Part shown: positions 22,933 through 34,500 of the stretch, in pieces
How positions within the stretch are numbered: the first letter of the stretch is position 1
Layout: each line of letters begins with the position of its first letter
NCBI GenBank assembly: GCA_017536625.1
Contig: JAFXGY010000032.1
Location: 28,997-92,996 of the forward strand
Direction of reading: 5' to 3'
DNA length: 64,000 nt
Source of the DNA: Oscillospiraceae bacterium
GTDB lineage: Bacteria; Bacillota; Clostridia; Oscillospirales; Ruminococcaceae
Translations under genes and position numbers: made by a program
The notes under the pieces: generated by a model
Database searches by the model: none
Seen by the model: the letters and a program-made list of their open reading frames with translations, nothing else
Told to the model about the DNA's origin: nothing

Positions 22933-22967
22933 AAAAAAGGCTCCCTTTGCGCAAGGGAGCTTTTTTT
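22933..22967 (-). terminator. Terminator of the ArsP_2-type transporter gene
   Basis: AAAGCTCCCTT-gcgc-AAGGGAGC with a T run on the minus strand, overlapping the TAA stop codon. Confidence 0.8.
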
Positions 22968-23817
22968 AAATGATAAACTGTAAAACAATTCCCGTAAGGA
23001 CGGAAACGGCAAAAACAAAGCCCACAAGGCGCAGACATTCGATTTTATCAACATCGGCGCGGAAAAGAACAAGAATACCAGTTCCCGCTCCGACGGAAAG
23101 TCCCGCAACCGCAGAACCGAAGGAAAGAGCGCCTTCCGCATAAAGCTGGGCTATGATGATGGAAGAAGCGCAGTTCGGGATAAGTCCGACCATTCCCGCA
23201 ACAAAGGGCTGCAAAATGCTTTCGGACATCATGAATTTCGCAAAGGAATCTTCGCCGATGGCATGGATGCATACTTCGAAAGCGAGCATCACGACGAGAA
23301 TAAAAGCGAAAGTTTTTGCGGTATGGGCAAGAGTACTTTTAAGAAGGCCGTTGTGACCCTCTGTGTGGCAATGGGAATGTTCCTCTTCCACAGCCTCTAT
23401 TTCTTCTTTGGTGGTGTTGAAAAGGCCGAAACGGTCCACCATAAGCCCTGCGGCTATGGCAAGAACAAGCTTTGCGCCGATAAGGGGAAGAATCTTCCCT
23501 GCACTTTCAGGGTTTGATATAAGAACCGGAATGGCTTCATCGCTGGTGGAAATGAAAACGGCAATAAGTGTTCCGGAGGTGATTATTCTGTTGGAATAAA
23601 GATTTGCCGCCACAACAGAAAAGCCGCATTGGGGAACAATTCCGAGAATTGCGCCGACTGCGGAACCCGCCTTCCCGAATTTTGCAAGCCACGCGGCAAA
23701 TTTTTCCGCATGGCGGTGCTCAATGAATTCTATGAGCAGATATGCGCCGAAAAGGAAGGGTAAAGAAGTCGCCGCGTGCTCGAGGGTGTGCAAAAAAATG
23801 TGTAGAAATTCGTGCAT
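22966..23817 (-). CDS. Putative manganese/heavy-metal exporter, ArsP_2 type (283 aa)
   Basis: Eight or more hydrophobic segments arranged as two similar halves. Each half has a Pro-x-Cys motif (GIVPQCGFSVVAANLY and GLIPNCASSIIIAQLY) followed by a Ser/Gly-rich turn (ITSGTLIAVFISTSDEAIP). This is the hallmark of the 10-helix ArsP_2 family, whose members are annotated as putative manganese transporters. A His-rich stretch in the middle loop (EEEHSHCHTEGH) may bind metal. A likely promoter lies at 23866-23895; I see no yybP-ykoY-type riboswitch in the short leader. It is a single-gene unit. Direction and metal are inferred from the family. Confidence 0.75.
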   Translation of the reverse strand: MHEFLHIFLHTLEHAATSLPFLFGAYLLIEFIEHRHAEKFAAWLAKFGKAGSAVGAILGIVPQCGFSVVAANLYSNRIITSGTLIAVFISTSDEAIPVLISNPESAGKILPLIGAKLVLAIAAGLMVDRFGLFNTTKEEIEAVEEEHSHCHTEGHNGLLKSTLAHTAKTFAFILVVMLAFEVCIHAIGEDSFAKFMMSESILQPFVAGMVGLIPNCASSIIIAQLYAEGALSFGSAVAGLSVGAGTGILVLFRADVDKIECLRLVGFVFAVSVLTGIVLQFII

Positions 23818-23865
23818 TATAATACCTCTTCAAGGTTTTTATTACTAAAAGTTTTACGATTTTAT

Positions 23866-23895
23866 ATTATAATTTAAAAATAAAGGCTCAGTCAA
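23866..23895 (-). promoter_or_regulatory. Promoter of the metal exporter gene
   Basis: Minus strand TTGACT (23890-23895), 18-bp spacer, TATAAT (23866-23871). TTTTA-gtaa-TAAAA, a short inverted repeat in the leader, might be a metal-regulator site but is too weak to claim. Confidence 0.5.
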
Positions 23896-23961
23896 GAATT
23901 TTTTAATATTTTTTGCAATTTTTTCATGCGAATGCTCCTGAGCACCGTTTTTTCGAATAAG

Positions 23962-23990
23962 AAAACTCCGTGCTCAAAACGAGCACGGAG
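23962..23990 (-). terminator. Terminator of the microcompartment gene set
   Basis: CTCCGTGCTC-gtttt-GAGCACGGAG followed by TTTTC on the minus strand, 10 bases past the eutP stop. Confidence 0.75.
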
Positions 23991-24000
23991 CAATTACTAA

Positions 24001-24519
24001 TCACACTTTAACTCCGGGAAGATTCGGGTCATCCCATTCATTAAGACCGCGCCACTGCATATCTCTGGCTTCCTGCCAGGTAAGTTTCCGCGGGTCTTCC
24101 GCAAGATAATCCATAAGTTCCTGAACGCCTTCCCTGGTTATGTTGCTGATTTCAAAAATCCTTTCGCATCCGGAATTGACCATCCAGTTGCGCACCATGG
24201 GGACGTTTGCATAGGGTGAATCTATCTTTGTGATAATTCCGATAAGCGGGCGGTTGGTGAAGCACTGGCAGTCCGCTTCGAAAACCGGAAAAGGTTCATC
24301 CGCCGCCATAAGAAGCGCAAGAACATCCGCTTCGAATGAAAAACAGGCAAGACCGAGTCCGCATCTTTTTGTTTCTGCATATTCACCGGGGGAATCAATT
24401 ATCAAATCCCCGCTGTAGGTATATTGGGTTTTATGATAATGGATTTCCTCACCTTTCAGAACCTGGGTCAGTGTGGTTTTTCCTGCTTCGGTTCTGCCCA
24501 TAAGAAATAATCTTTTCAT
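24001..24519 (-). CDS. eutP: EutP/PduV-family small GTPase (172 aa)
   Basis: A Ras-like P-loop protein linked to bacterial microcompartments. Walker A is G8-R-T-E-A-G-K-T-T16, the G3 region is DSPGEY (usually DTPGEY), and the G4-like TKID is seen in IITKIDSPYANV. It ends with an unusual ~25-residue tail (RDMQWRGLNEWDDPNLPGVKV). In eut and pdu operons EutP/PduV has been proposed to act as an acetate kinase or to place compartments in the cell. It is the last gene of a three-gene unit with two EutS-like shell proteins, and no enzymes of an ethanolamine or propanediol pathway are present. Confidence 0.88.
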   Translation of the reverse strand: MKRLFLMGRTEAGKTTLTQVLKGEEIHYHKTQYTYSGDLIIDSPGEYAETKRCGLGLACFSFEADVLALLMAADEPFPVFEADCQCFTNRPLIGIITKIDSPYANVPMVRNWMVNSGCERIFEISNITREGVQELMDYLAEDPRKLTWQEARDMQWRGLNEWDDPNLPGVKV

Positions 24520-24528
24520 TTTTCCTCT

Positions 24529-24960
24529 TTAAACCTCCGTCACTTCGCAGACGGTAAATTTAAGCTTATATTCAAAAAATTCAACAACACCTTCAAGGGC
24601 GCTACGCACGTTGGAATGATCCCCGAGGATTACAACGGAACCGCTGAACCTGTCCAGAGTTCCGATTTCGACATTGCCGCTTTTCATCGCCACATCCGCA
24701 ACGATGATTGCCGCTTCTTCCGGCGTTACATGAACAAGACCGATGGATTCGCCGGTATGGTCTTCGCCGAAGTGGGTTCCGATATGGAGAGCAAGGTTCT
24801 GATAAATCCTTGTTTCAGAAGAACCGATAAGCTGGGCAAGAGAAATTTCCTTGCCTTTTACTTTCACACGGACGACGCGGAGTTCGTCCATTTTCAGTTC
24901 ATCGTATTTTTTCCGGAAAACCTTTTCGAGGAATTCCTCTCTGGTCATGCGTACACTCAT
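24529..24960 (-). CDS. EutS/PduU-type microcompartment shell protein with N-terminal extension (143 aa)
   Basis: Circularly permuted BMC-domain hexamer protein. The core runs from RVKVKGKEISLAQLIGSS through IGLVHVTPEEAAIIVADVAMKSGNVEIGTLDRFSGSVVILGD (in parts: TPEEAAIIVADVAMKS and DRFSGSVVILGD), matching EutS. It differs from the next paralogue by a ~28-residue basic amphipathic start (MTREEFLEKVFRKKYDELK), which could be an interaction helix. Two ATGs are near the start; the first has a purine-rich site (GGAAGTGCGGCT). It lies between the other shell gene and eutP, with gaps of 12 and 9 bases. Confidence 0.85.
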   Translation of the reverse strand: MSVRMTREEFLEKVFRKKYDELKMDELRVVRVKVKGKEISLAQLIGSSETRIYQNLALHIGTHFGEDHTGESIGLVHVTPEEAAIIVADVAMKSGNVEIGTLDRFSGSVVILGDHSNVRSALEGVVEFFEYKLKFTVCEVTEV

Positions 24961-24972
24961 AGCCGCACTTCC

Positions 24973-25335
24973 TTATCTCTTGGTAACTTCGCAGACTACG
25001 TATTTCATCACATCGCGGAAATACTGGCAAACCTCGTTAAGGGCGGCGGTAACATCGGCAATATCCCCTGTTACGATCATTGTGCCGGTGAAGCGGTCCG
25101 CAAAGCCGAGATATACGTTGCCGCTTTTTACGGCAATATCGGAAGCGATTACCGCGGATTCCGGAGGGGTCATATTCATAATGCCGATGGCGGTGGAACC
25201 GTAATCTATGGACGGGTTAAGACCCAATTTCTGATATATGATAGGTGCAGGACCGCCGATTACGTGGGCAAAGGTGATTTCTTTACCCGCAACGGTTTCC
25301 TGAACTATTCTGATCTGTTCATGGGTGTCGTTCAT
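24973..25335 (-). CDS. eutS: EutS/PduU-type microcompartment shell protein (120 aa)
   Basis: First gene of the microcompartment set. The BMC fold is evident from VQETVAGKEITFAHVIGGP, IGIMNMTPPESAVIASDIAVKSGNV and DRFTGTMIVTGDIADVTAALNEV, all close to EutS in length (111-120 aa) and order. EutS hexamers are bent and are thought to form edges of the shell. AGGAGG is 11 bases upstream of the ATG and a good promoter lies at 25435-25463. No standard flat-hexamer BMC-H (EutM-like), BMC-T or pentamer vertex gene is seen nearby, so a full shell would need other loci. Confidence 0.9.
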   Translation of the reverse strand: MNDTHEQIRIVQETVAGKEITFAHVIGGPAPIIYQKLGLNPSIDYGSTAIGIMNMTPPESAVIASDIAVKSGNVYLGFADRFTGTMIVTGDIADVTAALNEVCQYFRDVMKYVVCEVTKR

Positions 25336-25434
25336 AAAGTCTTTTTCCTCCTGATTTATCGTCTTTTCAGAACCAAAACCAATCTATGCCAAAGCAAAGC
25401 AGACCTTTGCTTATACATAATTTTAATTAATTGT

Positions 25435-25463
25435 ATTTTACCACAAACTATTAAAAAGGTCAA
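25435..25463 (-). promoter_or_regulatory. Promoter of the eutS-eutS-eutP unit
   Basis: Minus strand TTGACC (25458-25463), 17-bp spacer, TAAAAT (25435-25440). Confidence 0.5.
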
Positions 25464-25483
25464 CCGAAAAGAAAATTTACCGC

Positions 25484-25519
25484 AAAAAAAGAGCTTCCGG
25501 AAATCCGGAAGCTCTTTTT
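25484..25519 (-). terminator. Terminator of the giant protease gene
   Basis: AAAAAGAGCTTCCGG-attt-CCGGAAGCTCTTTTTTT on the minus strand, 22 bases after the stop codon. Confidence 0.85.
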
Positions 25520-25540
25520 GATGTAAGTTATCTGAATTTA

Positions 25541-28500
25541 TTATGCTTCTTCAACAGGGAAAACGCTGATGAATTTTGCAGCATATCTTCTGATAAGGTT
25601 TGCATCCATTACGTTGACTTCGCCGTCGCCGTTGACATCGCCCGCATAAAGCTGTCTTCCGGTGAAGGTATCCAGTTTAGCGGTGTATCTTCTTACGAGG
25701 TATGCATCAACGATATTTACTTTTCCGTCATCGTTTACGTCGCCGAAGACAACGCCGGGACGGTATGCGTTGATCTTGTAAACACGAACGTCGCCGTTTT
25801 CAGCAGTTACGGTGATGGTAACAACGGTGGTTGCACCGGGAACAAGTTCGGGGTTATCAATTTCAACGGTTGCGTTGGAATCGTTTGCTTCTGCGATGAT
25901 GCTGAGCTTCTTGACTGCTTCTGCAGCAAGTACGTTATATTCGGTGACGTTGGGATCAAATTCAGGAGTGAGAACCGCATTTTCTACGGTAAGGCTCTTG
26001 AGTTTGTTATCTCTGGACTTGTTGTTTACGTTGATTACGTCTTTTTCGTCGGTGATGACTTCGGAGCCGCGTTCAACGGTTTCAACAGTGACGTCGGAAT
26101 CGATTTTTTCAACGCTGCTGGTGAAGGTTACGGAAGCAAGGATGTTGCCCGCAGGAATTGCGGAAGCGGAAGCAAAGGCAAATACGATTTTTCCGTTTTC
26201 AGCATCGGAAGTGTTTGCGGAATAATATGCCGCACCGCTTGCGATGGATTCGAAGGTGAGAACGGAAGGATCGAAGGTGAGAACGAACTTGCCGTTGGTT
26301 GCGGTTTCGGTATCGGAAAGATACATAACAACTTTTCCGTCTTTATAAGCAACCTGGCCGGGTTCGTAACCATCGGTACCGTTACCTTCGCCGGAAATAA
26401 CAACGGACATGGTGGAACCGTTTACTTCTTCGGTTTCGGAAACGGGTGCTTCGGAAGGAACTTCAAGAGCGATTTCGGTTCCTGCATAAGCAAGGCTTGC
26501 TTCAGCTGCTGCAGGTGCCATATAAAGGCCGATGAGAGAACCGAAGTCTTCGATATAGCCGAGTTCTTCAACAGCACCGGTGCTGATGGTGTATTTATAG
26601 AATGTTACGCCATCCGCGCTGTTTGCGGTTACATAAACTTCATCTTCGGAAGCGGCGGTGATGGAAACGCCTTTTACAACGTTAAAGCCAAGTTCGCCTG
26701 CTGCGCTTACGCTTGCGCTGTAAGTGCTGCCGTTGGTGGTAATATTAGCATTATAAAGTTTACCATCCTGGGTTACAAGAAGGAAGTAGTCATTATAGGT
26801 ACCGTCGGAACCTGCTTCGGTCTTGAGGAATGCAACACCTGCAAGTTTGTTTTCGAAGGTCTTGGAGCTTACATAAATATCAACAGCATTATTGTTGTTC
26901 TTCCAGTCGGTTACAGCATAGAGTTTCGGGCTGGTGGAAGAATACTTACCGTCGGAAACCTGGAGGAAGTATCTGCCGTCGGAAGTTGCTGCGATACCTG
27001 CGGGGTTATAAGTGCCGCTGCCGGATGCAGGAGCGCCGGTGGTTGCAGCAAAGCCGTTTGCAGGATCGATCTGAGCATAAGTATAAGTTACGTTGCCGTA
27101 TTTATTTACGCCGGTGATTGCATAAACTTTGCCTTCGTATTCGGCTGCGCCGTAATACTGGGTGGTGCTTGCATCGGTAAGTTCTTTATAATCGAGGTTT
27201 TCGCTGTCGATTTCTACCCAGAGATATCCGTCTGCGGTTTCGACATATCCGAAGAGTTTTTCTGCGGAAGGATCGGAAGGAACATCGGGATCGGGGTCAT
27301 CGGGAACAACAGGCTGTTCGGGTTCTTCGCCGGAACCTGCTTTAACAAGGTGGAGAGCCGCAAGGCTGGTTGCGCCTTCGATGACGCCGACTTCGGTGAG
27401 AACGCCGGTGCTGATTACATAGCTGTAAACTTTAACACCGCTGTCGCCGTTGACGGTGATCATCATTTCGTCTTCGGAAACTCTGGTCATGGAAGCACCT
27501 TTGGAGGTGTCGATTCCGAGATCTGCAACGGGTTCCATGTTATCGCTGGTGGTAAGTTCTTCTTTATATACACGCCATTTGGTGCTTGCTTTATAAAGTT
27601 TGCCGAGATCATCGATTACAAGGAAGTATTCATAATAGTTTCCGTCATCGGGGTTAGTTTCTGCATTGAGGAATTCGATAGCTACCGCAACACCATCATA
27701 ATACATGTCTTTTGCTTTCATGTTGTTGGTGGTGGTGTAATCAAACAGCTTCATCATATAGGAGATCTTGAATCCGCCGAGATCTTCGCCGCAAATATAA
27801 GGAATATATCCGCCGACGGTGAAATCAAGACCGGAGATAGTAACATCTGCAACAGGGGTGGTAGTTGCATCGTTGATCGGATAGCTATAGTATACTGCCG
27901 CACCCTTAGTTGCGGAATATCCGTCTTCGGGATCGATTTCGTAATAGTTGGTTTCATCGGATACATAAATCTTGCCGTTGAATTCGGTACCGCCGGTATA
28001 TTTAGTGGTGCCTGCTTCGGTAAGTGCGGTGTATTCGAGAGTTTCGGAATCGATTTCCGCCCAGAGATAGCCCTCTGCGGTATTGATATAACCATAGAGT
28101 TTGGTTTCATAAGAAGCTTCGGGTTCTTCGGGAAGTTCAACGCCAACATCGGAAAGAAGGCTGAGGCCTACAAGGTCGGTTGCTTCTTCGATGGTGCCCA
28201 TCTTTTCAAGCTGTCTGTTTTCAAGGTCATAGCTGTAGAATTCAGCGCCGTTTTCGGTTACGTTGGAAACTACGATTCCGGTGAAGTTATCGTTGGAAAT
28301 ATAGACCATAGAAACATCTTCGCCGTCATCAAAAGTAAGGCCGGTGTTGATGTTATCGTTTTCCCAGCCGCCTGCGAGCATGATTCTGCCATTGGCAACG
28401 CCGGAATAGATGGAATAATGTTCAAGAAGGCCGTCATAGCCAAGAACATAATAGAAGTCGAACCAATATCCTGCGATTTCTTCGGAATAGTGATATGCGA

Positions 28501-31500
28501 TTGCTGCCGGGTTATAAGTATATTCAATCGGAGCAAGATCGAAGCTGCCGGTTTCGAAGTTTTCGAGGAGAGTGAGATAATGATAGCCGTTGCCGTCATA
28601 TCCGCTCATATAAACGGGATATCCGCCGAGTTCAACATCTTCCACGATTTCGCCGGTGGAAAGGTCGGTAAAGTCATAAGTGATTGCAGGTGCGGAGGTT
28701 GCATCGAGCATATAGAGGCATTTTGCGCCTTCTGCATCGGTGAAGTTATCGCCCTGGACGGTTGCGTAATCGTTTTTCGGGTCAATTTCGTAATAATATT
28801 TGTTATCGGTTGCGTAAATCTTGCCTTCGCTTACGCCTGCGCCGGTATAGGAAGCATCGGATTCGCCGGTTACGGTGACGGTCATGTCATTGCCGTCGAT
28901 TGCAACCCATTTGCCGCCTTCTTCGGTTTCGATATAAGCGTGGAACATTTCGTCGATAGCATAAAGAGGTTTAACGGTGATAACAGCTTCTGCGGTTGCG
29001 TGTTCGCCGTTATCATTGGTTGCAACGGAAGTTGCGGTAATGGTAGCGGTGCCTTCCGCAACAGCGGTTACAATGCCGTTTTCATCAACAGTTGCAACGG
29101 AATCATCGCTGCTGCTCCAATTTACGAGTTTGCTGTAAGATTCGGGATAAACGGAAGCTTTAAGCTCAACTTCATCGCCTGCATATACAGTTTCTTCATA
29201 AGTATTGAGTTTTACGGTGAGTTCGCTGATTCTGCTATAGGAATAAAGAGCAGATACGGGCCATACGTCATTGCCGAAGGTGCCGATCTTTACGGGAGCA
29301 CAGGTTTCGGGCTGGAATACGTAAAGGTTTGCTTCTTCACCGCCCTGATATGCTGCAACAACAAGGTAATTGTTTTCTGCATCATAGTACATGGAACCTG
29401 CGCGTTCGCCGGTCGGGCTTCCTGCACCGGTAAGACGAAGACCGGTATCGCCTACATAGGTTGTTTCATAGTCATAGAGAAGTGCTTCCGCATCAGTATC
29501 GGTAACTCCCCAGATTATATCCTTATAAAGTTTACCGTCTTCCATAAGGATGTAATATTCGTATGCATGATAAGAACCATATTCATCGGTATGGCTTACT
29601 TCGCCTGCAAGTGCGATGAATGCCATCGGAACTTTGTTGGTGAGTGCATAGTGAGTAATCTCATAACCCATACCGGTGGGGATGTTCATAACGCCGATAG
29701 CACGTCCGTTGTTGATGATACCGACGATTCTTCCGAAGTGACCGTCTGCATTTCTGGGTGCAGGGGCTGCATCGGACCACTGCCAGGTAGGATCAACATA
29801 ACCGTAATCGGTTACTTCAAAGGTATCGGCATTTACGCCATACATGCGTTCGCCGTCGTGGGTATAGATGGTATCTTCAAGGAAGCCGCCTGCGAGGAAG
29901 TTATAATCTTCTTCAACATAAACGCCTTCCCAGTTTTCCGAATCATTGGTATTGAAGTCGATCCATTCGGGTTTGGAATCTTCGTTCCATGCAAGACCGG
30001 AAAGTTCAATATCTTTGATTTCCTCAACGGTGACTTTGCAGTTTTTGGTAAGGTGCGGTTTTGCAACGGTGGTGGCGGTGATATATGCAATACCTTCGCC
30101 CACAGCGGTTACAACACCGGTTTCGCTTACGGTTGCAATGTTTTCATCGGAAGTGCTCCAGGTTACGCTCTTGTTGGTGAGGTTCCAAGGGGTTACTTCA
30201 CAGCTGAGACCGTATTCAGCGCCGATGAGAAGGGTGACAGCATCGTTGCTGATGAAGATTTCCTGTGCGATTTCGGTTTCTTCAAGGGTTCCTTTTTCGG
30301 AAGGAACGATATAAAGACCTGCTACGTTTGCACAGAGCATACCTTTCTGATAATCGGCAACGCCCGGTTCGGTTACGCCGGAACCGGTTGCGGTTGCTTT
30401 ACCGGTTTCAACGTCAATGGTATAAAGTATGTTATAGGGGCTTACGTTTATAATTGCTGCGGCATAATAAAGCACGTCTTTATCGTGATCCCATGCCATG
30501 GACTGGGTGGTTTCGATGCCATTGGTGCCGATGTCGCTGTTATAAACATATTCGCCGAGATAGCCGTCTGCGGTATTGTTTACGGGAGAAAGTGCGGAAA
30601 CTTTTCCGTCAACAATATCTTCTGCGGACCATTTGAAGAGATATACGCTCTTATAATTGGTTTTGCCGTTGTTTACTGCATAGAAGTTGCCTTCGTCGTC
30701 AATTGCGAATGCAAGAAGTTCTTCGCTTGCGATGTCAACAGTTTTCGGGAAAGCAAGATCCACGGTGAATGCTTTTTCAAGGGCACCGGTGTAAACATCA
30801 AGGGTATAAACCACGTTATCTCTGCCAAGAGCATAGAGTTTTTCATCTGCGGTGTTATACGCAAGATCTCTGATCTTAGCATAGTTTCTGTTTTCGGTTG
30901 CAAGATTGTAATAATCCCATTCGCCCTGGTTTGCAACAACAAGTCTGTTGTCGGCGGTAATCATGAATACATGGCCGTTTACATATTCAGCTGCTCTGAC
31001 TTCGCAGTCCATAACAGCCATATCATTGGTACCGCCCATAGTTACATCCATGCTGCCGCTTGTGTCAAGTTCGCCGGCTCTGTAATAAAGAGTATCGGGG
31101 TTGACTTCCATCCAGCTGTTGATGGTGCCGCGGGTTGCGGTGTTGGTGAATGCATACATTTTGCCGTCGAAATCATCAATACCGTCATTATATTTGAACT
31201 GGTAATAAGTTTCGTTGCCGGCATAGTCACATACTGCGATAAGGCAGTTGCGGTTTACGGTTACGCCGTCCATATCAAGGAATGCGGTAACTTCGGTGCC
31301 GGGAGCATCCTGTTCAACGCCGGTGATGTTGAGCATGGTACCGCCGGTTGCGGAAAGAACAGCAACAGCTGCGATATACTGGTTATCTTTTGCAGTAATT
31401 ATAAGGTCGCCGTCTTCGGTTTTTTCAATGCCGGTTGCTTCAGGAGCAGTTCCGTCAACGGTGAATTTATATTCGTGATATGCGCCTTCGCCGATTTTGC

Positions 31501-34500
31501 CGGAATTTTTGAGTTCGAGCATATCTTCGGTGGTAAGAGCGCCATCTTTTTCGTAATATTCGGGAACGGACATGAAGCCAAGGGTTACCTCGTCGCCGTC
31601 AACGAATCCGCCGAGCTGGCCGGGAGTTGCCCAGATGGAAAGACCGACGTTATTTACGTTTACCCAGGTCTGGCCGTTTACATAATAGAATGCGGACTGG
31701 AGCTGGGGTGCGCTTTCGGCAACGACGGTGTTGCCTTCGCCGTCATCAACATAGAACATGAAGCTGCCTGCGTTACGGATAAGGGTTACAACCATATCGC
31801 CGAATTCGGTATCGGGGCTGATTGCAGCTTTGTGTGCGGGGAAGGTTTCCTCGATTACATAGGGGTTACCTACATAATAGCTTTCGTTGTTGTGGGAATC
31901 CCAGAAAGTGAGATAATGAAGACCGCCGGAATAGGGGAATTTGATATCGCCTATACCGTACTGATAATAAACATAATCTTCATATCTGAGGTGGTCATAC
32001 ATGCTTGCATCGGACCAGTTGCCATAGAAGCCGAGTACGGGGATGGAATGTGCAGGTTCCTGTGCGCCGTCTTCGGTTACAAGGGGTTCAACATAAACGA
32101 AGCCCTGAACATAAGTACCGTTTTCGAATGCCATATCAAGGAATTCTTTGGTATCGTCGGTAAGAGCTACGTTTACGGTAACATCAACGCTTTCGCCGGG
32201 AGCTACTACGAAATAGCCGGAACCGATGGAAGCGAGAAGGAGGTGTGCGTCATAAGTGGTGATTTTTCCGTCAGCGCTTACGTCTGCTTTTTCTGCAATT
32301 TCGGAAACTTTGCCGGAAGCATAGTCAAGAATGACCTGTGCGTCTTTTTCGTCGGTGAGGTTATCTCCGTTGAGGTCGCAGTCGAAATCTTCACTTGCGT
32401 TGACATAGCCGCCTTCAACGTCATAGCTTACTGCAGCATTGATTGCGGAAGTTTCGGTATCGGCAAAGATAGAGCCGTCATACATAAATGCGCCCTGGGT
32501 GAAGAAATCACTTCTGAGGCTGTAAAGAGCGGTTTCGTCAGAAATGCTGTTTACGCTGAAGCTGAAGCTGTAAGAACCGGTTCTTTCGGGGTCATCGCCA
32601 AGTTCGACTTTGACTTTGCCGTCGCTTGCGCCGGAGGTTGCGCCTTCAGCCATTTTGATATAAGCGCCTGCATTGATTGCGGCACCTACGTTTGCAAGGC
32701 CGGAACCCTGCTGGAGAACGGGAGCATATCTTTCGTTGTTGGTGATGGGAGCTGCAGTTCCCATAAGAAGGGAAGTTGCAAGCTGTCTTGCGGTAAGACC
32801 GGTTTTTTCGTCAAGTCCGTTTTCGCGTACATACTGCATAACAAGTGCAGCCATACCTGCGATTTGAGGAGATGCCATGGAAGTACCGGAGTTATTCATA
32901 TAAGCTTTTCCGCTGGGATCTTCACCGTTTACAGAATAGATATTGCCGCCGGGAGCGGTGATTTCGGGTTTCATTTCGAGGGAAGTAGGAACACCCCAGG
33001 AGCTGAAATCGCTCATGACATAATTGCCGTTACCCACAAAGCTTTCAACAGTATCGGAGATGTAAAGGGTGCCTTTATAATAAAGAACATTGCCTTCTGC
33101 ATCGGTTACTGCTTCTGCGTTGTTTGCAAGTTTGATACCGTCGAGCATGGAGATGGAAACACAGGGATTATTGTATCCATAACCAGCGAGGTTCATATAG
33201 AAGATACCATCGGTGTTGTTATAAACGATGGTTGCTGCAAATCCGCCTTCAACGGAGTTTACTGCTTTTTCTGCAAAAGCAATAACGCCCCTTGCGCAAA
33301 CGAAGATGGTGTTTTCGGCAATGGTGCCTTCATTTGCAACAATGGCAGCAATTTCTTCTTTGGTGCCGATGCCGGCAGAAACAATATAGTTTACGTTGCC
33401 TGCAAGAGTGGTAAGGCTCTTGGTGGGAACGTCGCTGCTGGTTCCTGCATCATAGAAGATGATGTCTTCGCCGGATTTGATATAATAGTTGGTTGCGCCG
33501 GTGTTTTCAACAGATGCAACGGAAAGAGAATCTGTTGCGGTGGCGGGCTGTGCAACCATGGAGAAGTCAACGTCTTCAGCATAAAGGTAAGGAATGCCGG
33601 TTGCGGAGTTTTCTCCTGCGAAGTAACCGGAGTTACCTGCTGCGATTGCTACTACGGTATCGCTGGCGGAAAGTTTATCGAGAATGTGCTGATAGTTTGC
33701 ACTTCTGGAGAAACCTTTATCGCCGCCGAGAGAAAGGTTGACAACGTCGCATCCGAGAAGGATTGCGTCTTCGATTGCGACAATATAGTCGGAATCATAA
33801 GCGCCGCCGGTTTTTCCGAATACTTTCATAATGATGAGCTGTGCATCCGGAGCAACGCCCTGGGTTTTTGCGGTTTCAAGTGCGTTTGCATATCCGCCTT
33901 TGCCGTCAGGGATATAGCTGTTTGCTGCGGCAATACCTGCAACGTGGGAACCATGTCCGCCCTGAACGTCGTTATCATGGGTATAGTCAAAGTCTCTGTC
34001 AACATAGTTGATTGCGAAAGGAACTTTTTCGTTTGCATAATAACTGCCGTTTGCGGTGCCTGCAACATATTCAATATAAGGATAAATATTAAGGTTTGCA
34101 AGCTTTTCGGCTGCTTCGGCTTTATCAAGAAGATCGAGGCTTGCGATATATTCTTCTGCGCTCATTCCCTTTGCTTCGGCGTTTTTGCCAAGGGAATAAA
34201 GGAATGCGCCGGAATCGAAGCTCTGATGGTCGATATCAAGACCGGTATCGATAACTGCGATACGGGTGCCTGCGCCGGTATAGCCGGAAGCCCATGCATT
34301 GCCGGAACCGATCATATCGGAAGAAGTTGCCATGAGGGGATCCACACCGTTATTGGAAGCGATCATGGTATCATACTGTTCTTCGATAATTACGGATTCT
34401 ACGCCTTTGACCTTTTCGATTTCATCAATATATCCATACTGGACATTTGCGGAAATCACGTTGGCCGCAAGGGTAAGGTTCCATACAACGTCAAGGGTAC

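Noticed and set aside
23818-23940. Possible manganese riboswitch ahead of the putative metal exporter
   Set aside because: The leader is only about 45 bases from the predicted -10 to the start and shows no yybP-ykoY-like structure.
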